Positions 35,337 through 44,959 of a stretch of DNA of 64,000 nucleotides are shown in pieces. Source of the DNA: Pedobacter sp. MC2016-24 (GTDB lineage Bacteria > Bacteroidota > Bacteroidia > Sphingobacteriales > Sphingobacteriaceae); assembly GCF_015223055.1 (NCBI RefSeq), contig NZ_JADFBX010000001.1:620001-684000 (forward strand). The letters run 5' to 3'. A program made the position numbers and the translations under genes. The number at the start of each line of letters is the position of its first letter. Within the stretch, counting starts at the first letter, position 1. The notes under the pieces were generated by a model that worked only from the letters and a program-made list of their open reading frames with translations, was not told the DNA's origin and did not search any database.

Positions 35337-36500
35337 TTATAACCATATCAATGGATGCCGGATTGGTAAATTTCTGATCACCTCTTCTACTTGCGGATGA
35401 TGATCCAGCCTTGCCCAGGTCTGGTACCAGCTTTCCTTTTTAAATGCCTTAGCCCCAAACAATAAAAAAGGTTGTGCTACCGGCCAATCCTTCCAATACA
35501 TCACATCCGGTTTTAAAGGCCATTTTTGTTTGTCCCGAACAAAAGGGAACAGGTAATCAATTCCAGTCTGGATAGACTGCCCTTCCTTTGCCTGGTAAGT
35601 CCAAAGGTTATCTTCAGGTGTAGATAAAATCTGGCACAGCATCACCATCGCATCTAAATTGAAAATCGAATATCCATAAGGTTTGGTCCTGGCGAGTTCC
35701 AGAGGGAAACTCCCATCAGCAGCCATCTGCGCTGGAAGTAAGACATTTTTGTATCTCAAACGCATAGAATCAAGCATCGGCTGGTCATTGCAAAGTTTAG
35801 CAAATGATGCCACTTGCATGGCCCAGCAGCTCGAGTGGTTATTTTTAATGGCCTTTTCCTGGAGTCCGGGTTTGCTCGTGTTTAGCCATACAGTATAAGC
35901 AAAGAACCACTTTTTAATTCCATCTGCAATGTTTTTTTTAAAAATACCCGACCGTTCAAAAACCAATACACCTTGCGCCACTTCCATGAGATGGATGGTA
36001 TCAATGATTCCATAATTTCGACCCTGATGTTTTCCTTTAATGGCCTGGGCATACCACAAATTCGGATTCATTAAAGTTTCAGGATTTAAAAACCAAGCCT
36101 CCAAATGCAAAATGGCATGCTTTACATATTTTTCGTCACCCGTTAATACGTAAGCAGAAGCCAATGCACCAATCACATTACTCAAGCGGATCATGGCTTT
36201 TCGGTGGGCAACAAAGTTATCCGGATTGGTTAAACCATCTCTTTCTACGTATGGCCCTTCAGGATTTTTTGGATCAGGCCAGAAATAATCTGCTTCAGAA
36301 AAAAAGTCATGTTTACCGCCAGAGCTTCTCGGAGATGATTCAGCAGTCACCGTAACCGGTGCTTGTTGCAAGGCCCAGCGTGCTTCTTTCATCACCTGCT
36401 CCTTTAATAATGCAGCTGCATCTTTTTTAATGTCAATAACAGGAGCCGCCGTAAAACTAGTAGCAATCAGAAAAAACAGGAGCAGTTTAACAGTTTTCAT
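35337..36500 (-). CDS. Alginate lyase family protein (PL38-like, possible glucuronan lyase)
   Basis: A 387-residue secreted alpha/alpha-toroid protein. Signal peptide LLLFFLIATSFTAAP. The family hallmarks are FSEADYFWPDPKNPEGPYVE (about 66-85), ERDGLTNPDNFVAHRKA, KNNHSSCWAMQVASFAKL (Asn-His catalytic region) and KPYGYSIFNLDAM (Tyr-rich region). This is the Pfam alginate_lyase group, whose Bacteroidetes members of this shape are now placed in PL38 with glucuronan-type activity. It cleaves uronic-acid glycosidic bonds by beta-elimination. It sits 6 bases after GH2 and 63 bases before GH30. Confidence 0.72.
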   Translation of the reverse strand: MKTVKLLLFFLIATSFTAAPVIDIKKDAAALLKEQVMKEARWALQQAPVTVTAESSPRSSGGKHDFFSEADYFWPDPKNPEGPYVERDGLTNPDNFVAHRKAMIRLSNVIGALASAYVLTGDEKYVKHAILHLEAWFLNPETLMNPNLWYAQAIKGKHQGRNYGIIDTIHLMEVAQGVLVFERSGIFKKNIADGIKKWFFAYTVWLNTSKPGLQEKAIKNNHSSCWAMQVASFAKLCNDQPMLDSMRLRYKNVLLPAQMAADGSFPLELARTKPYGYSIFNLDAMVMLCQILSTPEDNLWTYQAKEGQSIQTGIDYLFPFVRDKQKWPLKPDVMYWKDWPVAQPFLLFGAKAFKKESWYQTWARLDHHPQVEEVIRNLPIRHPLIWL

Positions 36501-36506
36501 ACACAG

Positions 36507-39179
36507 CTAATTTATTTTTCTGACAGATAAGGCATTTAAAATTGGTTTTCCTTGCAGCGGAATAAAATCAAGCACAATACCCTGATTTTCCCTAACTTCA
36601 ATTTTTATGGTTTGATGAACCGCAGTAGCATAGCCATGCATTTGAGCAATGTTAAAATTTTCCAAAAACTTCACTCCATTGATGTTCAGATCAAAAACCC
36701 GTTGCTGTTCCCGTCTTTCCTTTACAACCTGATTATCTAAGTTATACGCCAGCGACTCTTTGAAAGCACCGCCCAGTAATTCTGCAAAATATAAATCAAG
36801 TTCATAGTTTCCGTTTGGCACATCTATTTTATAAGCTTTGATGCCAACCTGTTGTGTCTGATAAATTGGATCAAGATCCGTATTCTGGATATTCTTGTCT
36901 GAACCATAGGTGATCCTGCTATTGCCACCTTTAAAAGCTTCACCGCCAATATAACCCCACGATCCTTTGCGATACGACTGATCCGGGATCCACAATATCT
37001 GATGTTCATCGTCAATAAAATAGCGTTTTGCACCCAATAGAATGTGGAGCGTTTTAAAGGTATCGCCAACGGCAAAGCTGTTGGGTAAAAGGTTGAAATC
37101 AATGTCGGCCTGATCTGATAAAAATGGCTGCTGAGGGTTTGAAGCCCGAAGCTGATTGCTGCCATTTACAAAGGGAACATCCCATTCACAGATATGATCT
37201 ATACTCTTTTTAACCCCCAGACTTTTCCCATTTAAAAACAATTCAACCAGCGGTAAATTCGTTGTAATCTGGACAGGTTGAGTACAAAAAGCGCGGAGAG
37301 AATCGGCGATACCAGTTCTTTTATCCCAGTTTCTCGAAGCAATTTTGATAAAGGGCTGATCCAGTAAATAAGCCTGATACAAGTACCAGGTGTCTTTAGG
37401 TTTGCGGCCTAAGGTTAATAAACCTTTATTATTGATATGCGGCATTGTTTCTTCACGGCTTTCCGAACTGAAATCTGCCAGGTTCCAGACCATACCGCCG
37501 CTTACAAACGGACGCTTCAGCATTTCATTCAAATATACCTGGCTAAACTTCATGGCATACTCCACACTCTTATCGAAACGAATGGGATTAAATGAGCGGA
37601 TTCTTGGATCTGCATCCGCCCCAAATTCGGTAATCAGCAAAGGTTTATCCGGCAATTCCCTGCGGTGCTTATCTAAAAACTCACCAAAACCACTGAGCTC
37701 ACCGCCATACCAGCCCTGGTATAAATTCCACCCGATCACCATTGGAATTTTGGTTAGTCCAACACCATGGTAACGTTCAAAATCACCATGCAAAGCCATC
37801 ATGGTATACCTTGAACTGTCTTCTTTTCGTGTCAGGTTTTCCAGAGTCTGGGCCAATTCCCGGATATGGCTAAAGTACAGTTCTTGTCTTTCTTTTTCAC
37901 CTCCAAACCGTGGCCGCAACAAGACCTCATTCATATATGCCCACATGATTACACTCGGATGGTTAAAGTTTTGACGGATCATCTCCAACTGCATGTTTTT
38001 GCAATTCTCCGTAAACGTTGCGTTTTCTGTAATTTCATTGACGATTGGAATTTCTACAGAAGCCAATATCCCCAAACGGTCGCAGGTTTCAAGGATCACC
38101 GGATCTTGTGGATAGTGTGCTACCCTTAAAAAGTTTCCGCCCATTGCCTTTAGTAATTCTACATCTTTGATCTGCAATGCTTGAGGAACAGCATTTCCAA
38201 GACCTTTATAATCCTGATGCCGGCTTGAGCCCATCAATTTAAGTGGCTGCCCGTTTAAGAAAAAACCTTGCGCTGCGTCAAATTTAAACCACCTGAAACC
38301 TATAGTACTGGAGATTTCATCTATTACCGATTTAGATTTTGGATCAATGATACTACATACAACGCTATATAAGGCAGGTGAACTCGGCGACCACAATTCA
38401 GGCAGATTTACAACCTCCAGGTCCTGATGGATCGTCTCGTTTACAGCACCTTTTAGATTAACGGGCATCAAACGACTGGACACCATTTTACCTTTGGGAT
38501 CGTAAAGTGTCGTTTTCAATTGCAATTTCCGATTTAAACTGGCGGTATTGCTCAGCATGCTCCTGACCCTGACGCTTGCTTTTTCAGCAGATACTGAAGG
38601 TGTACTGATGTACAGACCATCACTACCGTAATCACCGGTAAAAAAATGAACAGAATTGGTTGCCAGCAAAGCAACTTTTCTATAAATTCCGCCGAAAAAA
38701 GTAAAATCGGCTGTTAAAGGTGGGATGTCTTCGTTGTAACGGTTGTTGACCTTAACGGTAAGCTCATTTTTAAAACCCGCAGTAGTATTCAGTAATTCGG
38801 AAATCGGAACGATAAATTTGGTATACCCGCCAACATGTTTTCCAGCCAATTGACCATTGACATACACCTCAGCTTCCTGATTTACACCGTCAAAACATAA
38901 AGATAGCGTTTTTCCCTTTAGGGATGGGTTGATCGTCAACACACGTTTATAGACTCCAACTCCACGATAGTAACCAGAAGCATCATCCATTACATCATTT
39001 GCATTCCAGGTATGTGGCAAGGAAATTTTGTCCCAGGTTTGCTGGTCTTTACTAAATGTCCACAAATCATTTAAACCAATGTAAGTTCGGCCAATACCTT
39101 GTGGTACCTGTTGCCCGAATGCAGCATTGGAAAGTAGAATCAATACCAGGTAAAAGTATATTCGCTTAAATAATGTCAT
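36507..39179 (-). CDS. GH2 glycoside hydrolase with C-terminal malectin domain
   Basis: An 890-residue secreted enzyme. Signal peptide (YLVLILLSNAAFGQ), sugar-binding jelly-roll (WTFSKDQQTWDKISLPHTWN), immunoglobulin-like domain, then TIM barrel with acid/base Glu418 in MWAYMNEVLLR and nucleophile Glu518 in LLITEFGADAD. A second Ig-like domain (about 605-690) is followed by a malectin carbohydrate-binding domain (about 700-890: YELDLYFAELLGG, then FDLNINGVKFLENFNI). GH2 enzymes release beta-galactose, beta-glucuronic acid or beta-mannose; with the uronic-acid lyase next door, beta-glucuronidase is a fair guess. It lies 6 bases after GH3. Confidence 0.88.
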   Translation of the reverse strand: MTLFKRIYFYLVLILLSNAAFGQQVPQGIGRTYIGLNDLWTFSKDQQTWDKISLPHTWNANDVMDDASGYYRGVGVYKRVLTINPSLKGKTLSLCFDGVNQEAEVYVNGQLAGKHVGGYTKFIVPISELLNTTAGFKNELTVKVNNRYNEDIPPLTADFTFFGGIYRKVALLATNSVHFFTGDYGSDGLYISTPSVSAEKASVRVRSMLSNTASLNRKLQLKTTLYDPKGKMVSSRLMPVNLKGAVNETIHQDLEVVNLPELWSPSSPALYSVVCSIIDPKSKSVIDEISSTIGFRWFKFDAAQGFFLNGQPLKLMGSSRHQDYKGLGNAVPQALQIKDVELLKAMGGNFLRVAHYPQDPVILETCDRLGILASVEIPIVNEITENATFTENCKNMQLEMIRQNFNHPSVIMWAYMNEVLLRPRFGGEKERQELYFSHIRELAQTLENLTRKEDSSRYTMMALHGDFERYHGVGLTKIPMVIGWNLYQGWYGGELSGFGEFLDKHRRELPDKPLLITEFGADADPRIRSFNPIRFDKSVEYAMKFSQVYLNEMLKRPFVSGGMVWNLADFSSESREETMPHINNKGLLTLGRKPKDTWYLYQAYLLDQPFIKIASRNWDKRTGIADSLRAFCTQPVQITTNLPLVELFLNGKSLGVKKSIDHICEWDVPFVNGSNQLRASNPQQPFLSDQADIDFNLLPNSFAVGDTFKTLHILLGAKRYFIDDEHQILWIPDQSYRKGSWGYIGGEAFKGGNSRITYGSDKNIQNTDLDPIYQTQQVGIKAYKIDVPNGNYELDLYFAELLGGAFKESLAYNLDNQVVKERREQQRVFDLNINGVKFLENFNIAQMHGYATAVHQTIKIEVRENQGIVLDFIPLQGKPILNALSVRKIN

Positions 39180-39185
39180 AAAGAA

Positions 39186-41417
39186 TTATTGCAAAGTAAA
39201 TTCAGTTTCCAATTTAGTCTGATCCGATGAACCGCCAATCATCAGTTTAAATACACCAGGCTCCGTGATCCATCCGGCACCACTTTTATAAAAGGCGAGT
39301 TTGTCGGTACCGATTGTAAAAGTCAGTTCCTGACTTTCGCCTGGATTTAGCATCAGTTTTCTGAAGTCTTTCAATTCTTTAACTGGTCTGGCCAGAGAGG
39401 CCACTTTGTCCTGCAGATACAGCTGAACCACTTCTTCACCTTTTACATCCCCTGTATTCGTTAACTTTATGCTTACCCGCAAGGGCTCACCTTTCTTTAA
39501 TGTCTTTGTGCTCAACTTAAGATCTGAGTAGCTAAATGTCGTGTAACTTAAGCCGTAACCAAAAGCATATTGTGGACTATTGGGCGAATCAATATATGCA
39601 GATCTGTACCTGATTTCTTTAGGGTTACCTACTGGCCGTCCTGTATTTAAATAATTATAGAACAAAGGAATCTGACCCACAGATCTTGGAAAAGTGATGG
39701 GCAATTTTCCTGAAGGGTTGTATTCGCCAGAAAATACATTTGCCAGGGCATTTCCCGCTTCTGCACCCAACCAAAAAGCATAAATAATGGCGTCAGCTTT
39801 CTCAGCAATATGATTAAATATCAAAGGTCTTCCGCCCATTACCACCACCACTACCTGCTTTCCAGTTGCTTTCACGACATCAAAAAGTGCTTCCTGCTGA
39901 CCAGGTAAATTGATATTTGATCTTGATTTCGCCTCTCCACTCATGTCACCCGCTTCACCTAAAACCATGATGACAAGATCCGACGCCATCGCTATCTGAA
40001 TTGCTTCTTCAAAACCGGCTGTCGTATTTCCATTTAAATCACATCCTTTGGCATAGCTAATCGATGATTTATTCCGGAACTTATGTTTTAACCCTTCGTA
40101 AACGCTGGTCATACTTGCAGTATCAGCGTATACAGTCCAGGTGCTGGCCAGATCAGCTTTAGCTTTTACCAACGGCCCGATCAGGGCAATTTTCTGGTTT
40201 CCTTTAATCGGCAATACATGTTGCTCATTTTTTAACAAAATGATGGATTGCTCAGCTACATTTCTGGCAATTAAAGCATGTTGAGGATCATTCATGGCCT
40301 GTTTTTCCCGTTCCACATTACTAAATTTATAAGGATCATCAAACAGTCCCAATTCAATTTTTTTATACAAAATCCTTTTTACGGCATCATCCAGTAGGGA
40401 AAGCTTCACTTTTCCTGCTTTGATTAAGGCTTCTAATTCTTGTTTATATGCACTGCTTTCCATATCCATGTCGCTACCCGCATTCATCGCAAATTCAGCC
40501 GCCTCATTTAAGTTGCCTGCATAACCCCAGGGAATCATCTCGCGGATGGAACCCCAGTCACTAACCACAAAGCCTTTATAATTCCACTTTCCCTTTAAAA
40601 TATCGCGTTGTAAATAGACACTTGCAGTGGCCGGCACCCCATTCAAAGTATTAAATGAGTTCATAAAAGTTGCCACTCCGGCATCCGCTGCAGCTTTAAA
40701 TGGAGGAAGGTATACTTCATGGAGCATTTGCTCGCTCATATCTACAGGATTATAATCCCTACCAGCAAAAGCTGCCCCATAGGCTGCAAAATGCTTGGCG
40801 CAAGCCATAATCCCATCTATGCCACCAAGCCGATCGCCCTGGAAGCCATAAACCCTCGCCTTAGCGATCTGTGCACCAAGATAGGTATCCTCACCAGCAC
40901 CTTCCATCACCCGGCCCCAGCGCGGATCACGTGCAATGTCGACCATTGGAGCAAAAGTCCAGTGGATGCCTGATGCAGATGCTTCTTTGGCCGAAATGTG
41001 TGCAGACTGCCTAATCAAATCCATATTCCAGGACGCAGCTTCGGCTAGGGGAACCGGAAACACCGTTTTATAACCGTGTATCACATCCAGGCTAAACAGC
41101 AAAGGAATTTTTAATCGGGATTGCAAAGCGACAGCTTGAATTTCCCGGGTGTCTTTAACACCTTTCACATTCAGCATCGATCCTACCATACCACTCCTGA
41201 TGTCATTCAACAAAGTGTTTTTACGGTCGCTGGCTGGACCTGTTACTTCCGTTCCGGTATACTGGTTTAACTGTCCGATTTTTTCTTTTAAGGTCATTAA
41301 CCGAAGCACAGAGTCTACGCGTTTAACAATCCTGGCATCCTGAGCGGAGAGTATTAAGGGAGAGAGCGTAAAAAAGTTGCAACACAATAAAATGGTAAAC
41401 AGATTGTATTTTTTCAT
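39186..41417 (-). CDS. bglX: GH3 beta-glucosidase, BglX type (PUL2)
   Basis: A 743-residue periplasmic enzyme. Signal peptide (LLCCNFFTLSPLILSAQ), GH3 barrel with IGQLNQYTGTEVTGP, HFAAYGAAFAGRDYN (the KH-x-A-Y-G-A motif) and nucleophile Asp287 in VVSDWGSIREM, then the alpha/beta domain (GEAGDMSGEAKSRSNI) and a FnIII-like tail (PEFTL end type). This is the standard BglX order without PA14. It removes terminal beta-linked glucose. First gene of the operon GH3-GH2-lyase-GH30; its ATG is exactly 30 bases from the promoter module that also precedes the SusC leader. Confidence 0.9.
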   Translation of the reverse strand: MKKYNLFTILLCCNFFTLSPLILSAQDARIVKRVDSVLRLMTLKEKIGQLNQYTGTEVTGPASDRKNTLLNDIRSGMVGSMLNVKGVKDTREIQAVALQSRLKIPLLFSLDVIHGYKTVFPVPLAEAASWNMDLIRQSAHISAKEASASGIHWTFAPMVDIARDPRWGRVMEGAGEDTYLGAQIAKARVYGFQGDRLGGIDGIMACAKHFAAYGAAFAGRDYNPVDMSEQMLHEVYLPPFKAAADAGVATFMNSFNTLNGVPATASVYLQRDILKGKWNYKGFVVSDWGSIREMIPWGYAGNLNEAAEFAMNAGSDMDMESSAYKQELEALIKAGKVKLSLLDDAVKRILYKKIELGLFDDPYKFSNVEREKQAMNDPQHALIARNVAEQSIILLKNEQHVLPIKGNQKIALIGPLVKAKADLASTWTVYADTASMTSVYEGLKHKFRNKSSISYAKGCDLNGNTTAGFEEAIQIAMASDLVIMVLGEAGDMSGEAKSRSNINLPGQQEALFDVVKATGKQVVVVVMGGRPLIFNHIAEKADAIIYAFWLGAEAGNALANVFSGEYNPSGKLPITFPRSVGQIPLFYNYLNTGRPVGNPKEIRYRSAYIDSPNSPQYAFGYGLSYTTFSYSDLKLSTKTLKKGEPLRVSIKLTNTGDVKGEEVVQLYLQDKVASLARPVKELKDFRKLMLNPGESQELTFTIGTDKLAFYKSGAGWITEPGVFKLMIGGSSDQTKLETEFTLQ

Positions 41418-41446
41418 TATATAAGGACTTACAGTAATATTCTTGC

Positions 41447-41625
41447 CGTAAAGCTATTTGATTTATGTGATAAGAAAAAGCAAAAAATATTATAATAATC
41501 TGACAAACAATAGATTACATAAAAACACAATACGTTTTACACACAGGTATAAATCTGCGTATATATTGATTATGACGGATTTAGGGAGTTTGCTCATTTG
41601 ACCCTGATACGCTTAAAAAACATTA
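41447..41625 (-). promoter_or_regulatory. Conserved PUL2 regulatory module, copy A (before GH3 operon)
   Basis: The 276-base gap 41418-41693 holds a module nearly collinear with 56650-56828. Shared blocks are CGTAAAGCTATT (41447), AATCTGA (41497), ATACG of repeat 1 (41530), TTGATTATGA (41566) and GATACGCTTAAAAAACATTAA (41606, shown in two parts: GATACGCTT and AAAAAACATTAA). The minus-strand -7 element is TAGCTTTA (41456-41449), 30 bases from the end of the module to the ATG. Repeats 1 and 2 have the same direction, 77 bases apart. The same region may also drive the divergent ThuA gene. Confidence 0.75.
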
Positions 41626-41789
41626 AATATTATCAAAAAAAACCGCATTAAAACTAAAAAAAACCTTTTTTAAACTAGCAAAAAGGCAGTTGCATGCAGA
41701 TCGTCAGATTTATATGCCCAAAGATTTTATATTTGGTTAACAAACATCTTTTCAACCTGATAAACCATGAATATCTTATTAAAAAAAAA

Positions 41790-42614
41790 ATGATTTTACT
41801 TTGCTGTGGATTTTTTTGCTACACCGCAATGGCACAAAAACCGTCAAAATCAGGATTTAAAGTAATTGCCTTTTATACCGCAAAAAATGATCAGGCACAC
41901 ATCAGTTATGTACATGAGGCCAACCAATGGTTTCCTGAAATTGCCGCCAAATATCATTTCAGTTATGATTCTACAAGCAACTGGAACAATATGAATGCCG
42001 AATTTCTGTCTACCTATCAGGTGGTAATTTTTCTTGACACCCGGCCAGAAAGCCAGGCACAAAGGATGGCCTTTGAAAGCTACATGAAAAATGGCGGCGC
42101 CTGGCTGGGTTTTCACTTCTCGGCATTTGCCCTGGCAAAATCCAGCTATCCCGACAATTGGAACTGGTACCATAATGAATTTCTCGGTTCAGGCTCATAT
42201 GGTAGCAATACCTGGCGACCAACATCAGCAGTTTTACGTGTAGAAGACAGCAAACACCCGGTCACAAAACAACTCCCAAAAACGTTCAGGGCTTCGCCTA
42301 ATGAGTGGTATCGCTGGCAAAACGATCTCCGTAAAAATTCCGATATTGATATTTTACTGGCAATAGATAGCAGCAGTTTTCCTTTAGGCACTGGTCCTAA
42401 AGCTTATGAGATCTGGCATAGTGGTTACTACCCAGTAGTTTGGAGCAACAAAAAATATAAAATGGTCTATGTAAATATGGGCCACAACGACATCGATTAT
42501 GAGCATAAAACCAATCAGGATCTTTCACATACCTTCGACAATGACATTCAAAATAAGATGATCATCAATTCAATTCTATGGCTGGCTGATCCCAAGACAA
42601 AAAAAAGCAATTAG
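41790..42614 (+). CDS. Secreted ThuA-domain protein, copy 1
   Basis: A 274-residue protein starting with a signal peptide (MILLCCGFFCYTAMAQ). The ThuA domain (about 20-270) has the glutamine-amidotransferase-like fold: KVIAFYTAKNDQAHISYVHE, YQVVIFLDTRPE, MKNGGAWLGFHFSAFAL and WSNKKYKMVYVNMGHNDIDY. The ATG at 41790 sits at the end of a run of ten A residues; a longer frame from 41694 adds 32 poorly plausible residues. ThuA proteins are linked to trehalose and ketosugar metabolism, but the reaction is not established. It is the only plus-strand PUL2 gene and is divergent from the GH3 operon. Confidence 0.75.
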   Translation: MILLCCGFFCYTAMAQKPSKSGFKVIAFYTAKNDQAHISYVHEANQWFPEIAAKYHFSYDSTSNWNNMNAEFLSTYQVVIFLDTRPESQAQRMAFESYMKNGGAWLGFHFSAFALAKSSYPDNWNWYHNEFLGSGSYGSNTWRPTSAVLRVEDSKHPVTKQLPKTFRASPNEWYRWQNDLRKNSDIDILLAIDSSSFPLGTGPKAYEIWHSGYYPVVWSNKKYKMVYVNMGHNDIDYEHKTNQDLSHTFDNDIQNKMIINSILWLADPKTKKSN

Positions 42615-42625
42615 CACAATAACAT

Positions 42626-42652
42626 TCCGGCAGGCAACAGGATCCTGCCGGA
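42626..42652. terminator. Bidirectional hairpin between ThuA and GH18
   Basis: A perfect 9-bp GC-rich stem, TCCGGCAGG (42626-42634) with CCTGCCGGA (42644-42652), in the 48-base gap between convergent genes. It can end both transcripts; T runs on either side are weak. Confidence 0.6.
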
Positions 42653-42662
42653 TTCAAAAATG

Positions 42663-43709
42663 TTATTTATTCAGACCTGTATACACAGCCTTTCTCAAAA
42701 CACCCTCTGCAGTATCACCTGCGTATTCCCAATACATGGCACCCAGCATGCCCCGGTTCAGCAGATACTCACATTTAATTGCTATGGATTCCGGGCTTTC
42801 ATAAGTGCACACAAATTCGCCCTTATCATTTTCTAAAAAAGGCACTTTCGCTTCTGCATCCCATTGCGTTTTAAAGCCCCTAAGTTTCAGCACCTCTTTG
42901 TAGTCTATAAAGTTGGTGATACCATTTGTACCGTGACCATAAAATGGAATCCCCAAAACCAGTTTGTTGATCGGCATTCCGGCACTGACATGTGCCGTCA
43001 CAGCCTCATCTACACTAATTCCTCCGGTATATTTTGAGCGAAACAAACCTGCATGATGATTTGGTGGATTTCCCATATCATAGGTCATGATATTTACAAA
43101 ATCAACCAGCGGTTCAATGGATTTGAAATCGATGTATTTTGCATCAGCAGATGTGGCCAGTGTGAGCAATTTACCGCGGCCTATGGTGCTCCGAATGGCA
43201 TTCATCATTAAAGTATAGTTTTGCGTATCATCCGGAGAAGCGGATATTTTAGCCGCCTTGCTGGTTGGATATTCCCAGTCGATGTCAATCCCATCCAGGT
43301 TAAACTCATTCAGTATACGCAGGCAATCCTTTGCAAATCCGGTTCGGTTCTCCTCCGATGCAGCCATTTCACTAAACCTGCCACTCCCCCAGCCACCTAT
43401 CGAAATCAGTACTTTTAATTTTGGATGAGTAGCTTTTAAGGCGGCAAGTTTCTTCAACCTTTCTGGATTATCAATACGGATTCCATTAAAACTGTTACTG
43501 ACATGTCCAAAAGCATAATTGATGTGGGTGATGTAATCCGGATCAGGCATGACATCCGTCCAGGATGTTACATAAGCCACAGCTACTTTTCCGGAAGTTT
43601 TATTTTGTTCTTTTTTAGCGCCAGAACTTTGGGCAAAAGAAACTGTGCCGACCAGGAGCATCAGGCACAGCGTTTTTATAGATTTGAGCATAAGGTGATA
43701 TGGTTTCAT
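42663..43709 (-). CDS. GH18 chitinase-like glycoside hydrolase
   Basis: A 348-residue secreted TIM-barrel enzyme. Signal peptide (KTLCLMLLVGTVSFAQ); the ATG at 43691 (MLKSIK) is an equally good start. The substrate-binding motif is KVLISIGGWGSGRFSEMA (SxGG) and the catalytic motif is LDGIDIDWEYP (DxxDxDxE), with acid Glu146 and the two supporting aspartates. The end GAMYWEYAGD keeps the barrel Trp. The chitinase insertion domain is short. It hydrolyses beta-1,4-linked GlcNAc-containing glycans with substrate assistance from an N-acetyl group. It is the last gene of the SusC operon, 40 bases after the acyltransferase-like gene. Confidence 0.9.
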   Translation of the reverse strand: MKPYHLMLKSIKTLCLMLLVGTVSFAQSSGAKKEQNKTSGKVAVAYVTSWTDVMPDPDYITHINYAFGHVSNSFNGIRIDNPERLKKLAALKATHPKLKVLISIGGWGSGRFSEMAASEENRTGFAKDCLRILNEFNLDGIDIDWEYPTSKAAKISASPDDTQNYTLMMNAIRSTIGRGKLLTLATSADAKYIDFKSIEPLVDFVNIMTYDMGNPPNHHAGLFRSKYTGGISVDEAVTAHVSAGMPINKLVLGIPFYGHGTNGITNFIDYKEVLKLRGFKTQWDAEAKVPFLENDKGEFVCTYESPESIAIKCEYLLNRGMLGAMYWEYAGDTAEGVLRKAVYTGLNK

Positions 43710-43749
43710 AAGTTTATTAATTTAAATACATGTATCATTCAATTTATTT

Positions 43750-44949
43750 TCACAGTTTCAACCTGATGTTGATTTTTGACAGGAATACCGAAAATCCGAT
43801 CATCACCGCTGCCCAGCCTAAAGAACCCGCTACTGCCAGTAACGGACTCGCTTCTTGTTTGTAAAAAAAGATTTCGAAACCCATTCCCCAGCAAATAAAA
43901 TAAATGACATCAGGAGCAAGATAAGTAGTGAGTGAATTCTTCCCGGCAGCCTGAAACATACTCGCCCAACGCAATTTACCTTTAATGTCAACAATCAGAA
44001 ACAGCAAGCTATAAACCAACATACTTATTCCGTTACAGACCAATGCCCAGCTTGGTGTACCGTATATTTTAGAAAGGATAAACCAGTTACGTAAAAAGAA
44101 GCCCAAGCCTATACATATTAGCCCCAGGGCGGCGATGCACAAAGCTATTTTTTTAGCGCTCCAGCTTTTTTGCCCAAGCATCAAACCCACCGTCAAGCCA
44201 GCCAATACAATTGAGGGTACATTTCCATCAATAATCACCCCAAATACTGGATTCAGAAAATCAAGCCAACCAAGCAGACCCAACTGCGAACAAATGTTCA
44301 TGCCGATAAAAAACAGCCATAAGCCTGCAACTGGCCACAATTTTGACTTTAAAAACAAACAAGAAAGTGCAGCTACAAAATAGCCCCAGCCAATTAAGCC
44401 TAAAATGCCCCACCATTCGATCTTTAACCAGGAAACATGCCCCGGTTTACCCGCTTTAAAAACAATAACCAGCGCTAGTAAACCAATTATCCCCAGTCCT
44501 TTCAATAATAAGTAAACGGTTTTTTTCTGTTCCTTTTTAGGATAGGTATTCCAAACCAGGAAAACAGCAACATATAGCAATACAGCCCAAAGGTTGCGGT
44601 CAATTCCACTAAGTTCTGAATTTAACCGACCGACATTTAACATCAATACGCCAATGAGCAACAAACTCAAAGTTCTGATCAGGATATGCGTAACAACCTG
44701 AATAGTATCCTCACCCAGTTTTTTTCGCGAAGCGATGGCATAAGGTATAGACATGCCTACCATGAATAAAAAGCCAGGAAAAACCCAATCTGCCAGCCCC
44801 ATCCCATCCACATCCCCTTCGCTATGGAGCAGCCAGTGGGGTACGCCCCGCTCATACAAATCATTTACAAAAAGCATAAGGAAAAGCGTTAGCCCCCTCA
44901 TGACATCAATTGATAAGATCCTTTGGATCTTTGGTTGAGATTCGTTCAT
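43750..44949 (-). CDS. DUF5009/HGSNAT-like membrane acyltransferase
   Basis: A 399-residue protein with ten or eleven membrane helices and no cleaved signal. It has the conserved start of the DUF5009/NagX group, related to heparan-alpha-glucosaminide N-acetyltransferase and YeiB: RILSIDVMRGLTLFLMLFVN (D-x-x-R-G), then ADWVFPGFLFMVGMSIPYAI (the D-W-x-F-P-x-F-L-F-x-x-G motif with conserved Asp). The human relative carries acetyl groups across a membrane to glucosamine. Here it may acetylate, or deal with, an amino sugar from the PUL2 glycan. This fits the neighbouring GH18 gene. Function inferred. Confidence 0.75.
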   Translation of the reverse strand: MNESQPKIQRILSIDVMRGLTLFLMLFVNDLYERGVPHWLLHSEGDVDGMGLADWVFPGFLFMVGMSIPYAIASRKKLGEDTIQVVTHILIRTLSLLLIGVLMLNVGRLNSELSGIDRNLWAVLLYVAVFLVWNTYPKKEQKKTVYLLLKGLGIIGLLALVIVFKAGKPGHVSWLKIEWWGILGLIGWGYFVAALSCLFLKSKLWPVAGLWLFFIGMNICSQLGLLGWLDFLNPVFGVIIDGNVPSIVLAGLTVGLMLGQKSWSAKKIALCIAALGLICIGLGFFLRNWFILSKIYGTPSWALVCNGISMLVYSLLFLIVDIKGKLRWASMFQAAGKNSLTTYLAPDVIYFICWGMGFEIFFYKQEASPLLAVAGSLGWAAVMIGFSVFLSKINIRLKL

Positions 44950-44959
44950 TTATTTGCGA

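Noticed and set aside
41618..41665. A-rich tracts (aaaaaacattaaa, aaaaaaaacc) as a repeat array
   Set aside because: They are simple AT-rich sequence with irregular spacing; no CRISPR or tandem-repeat structure.
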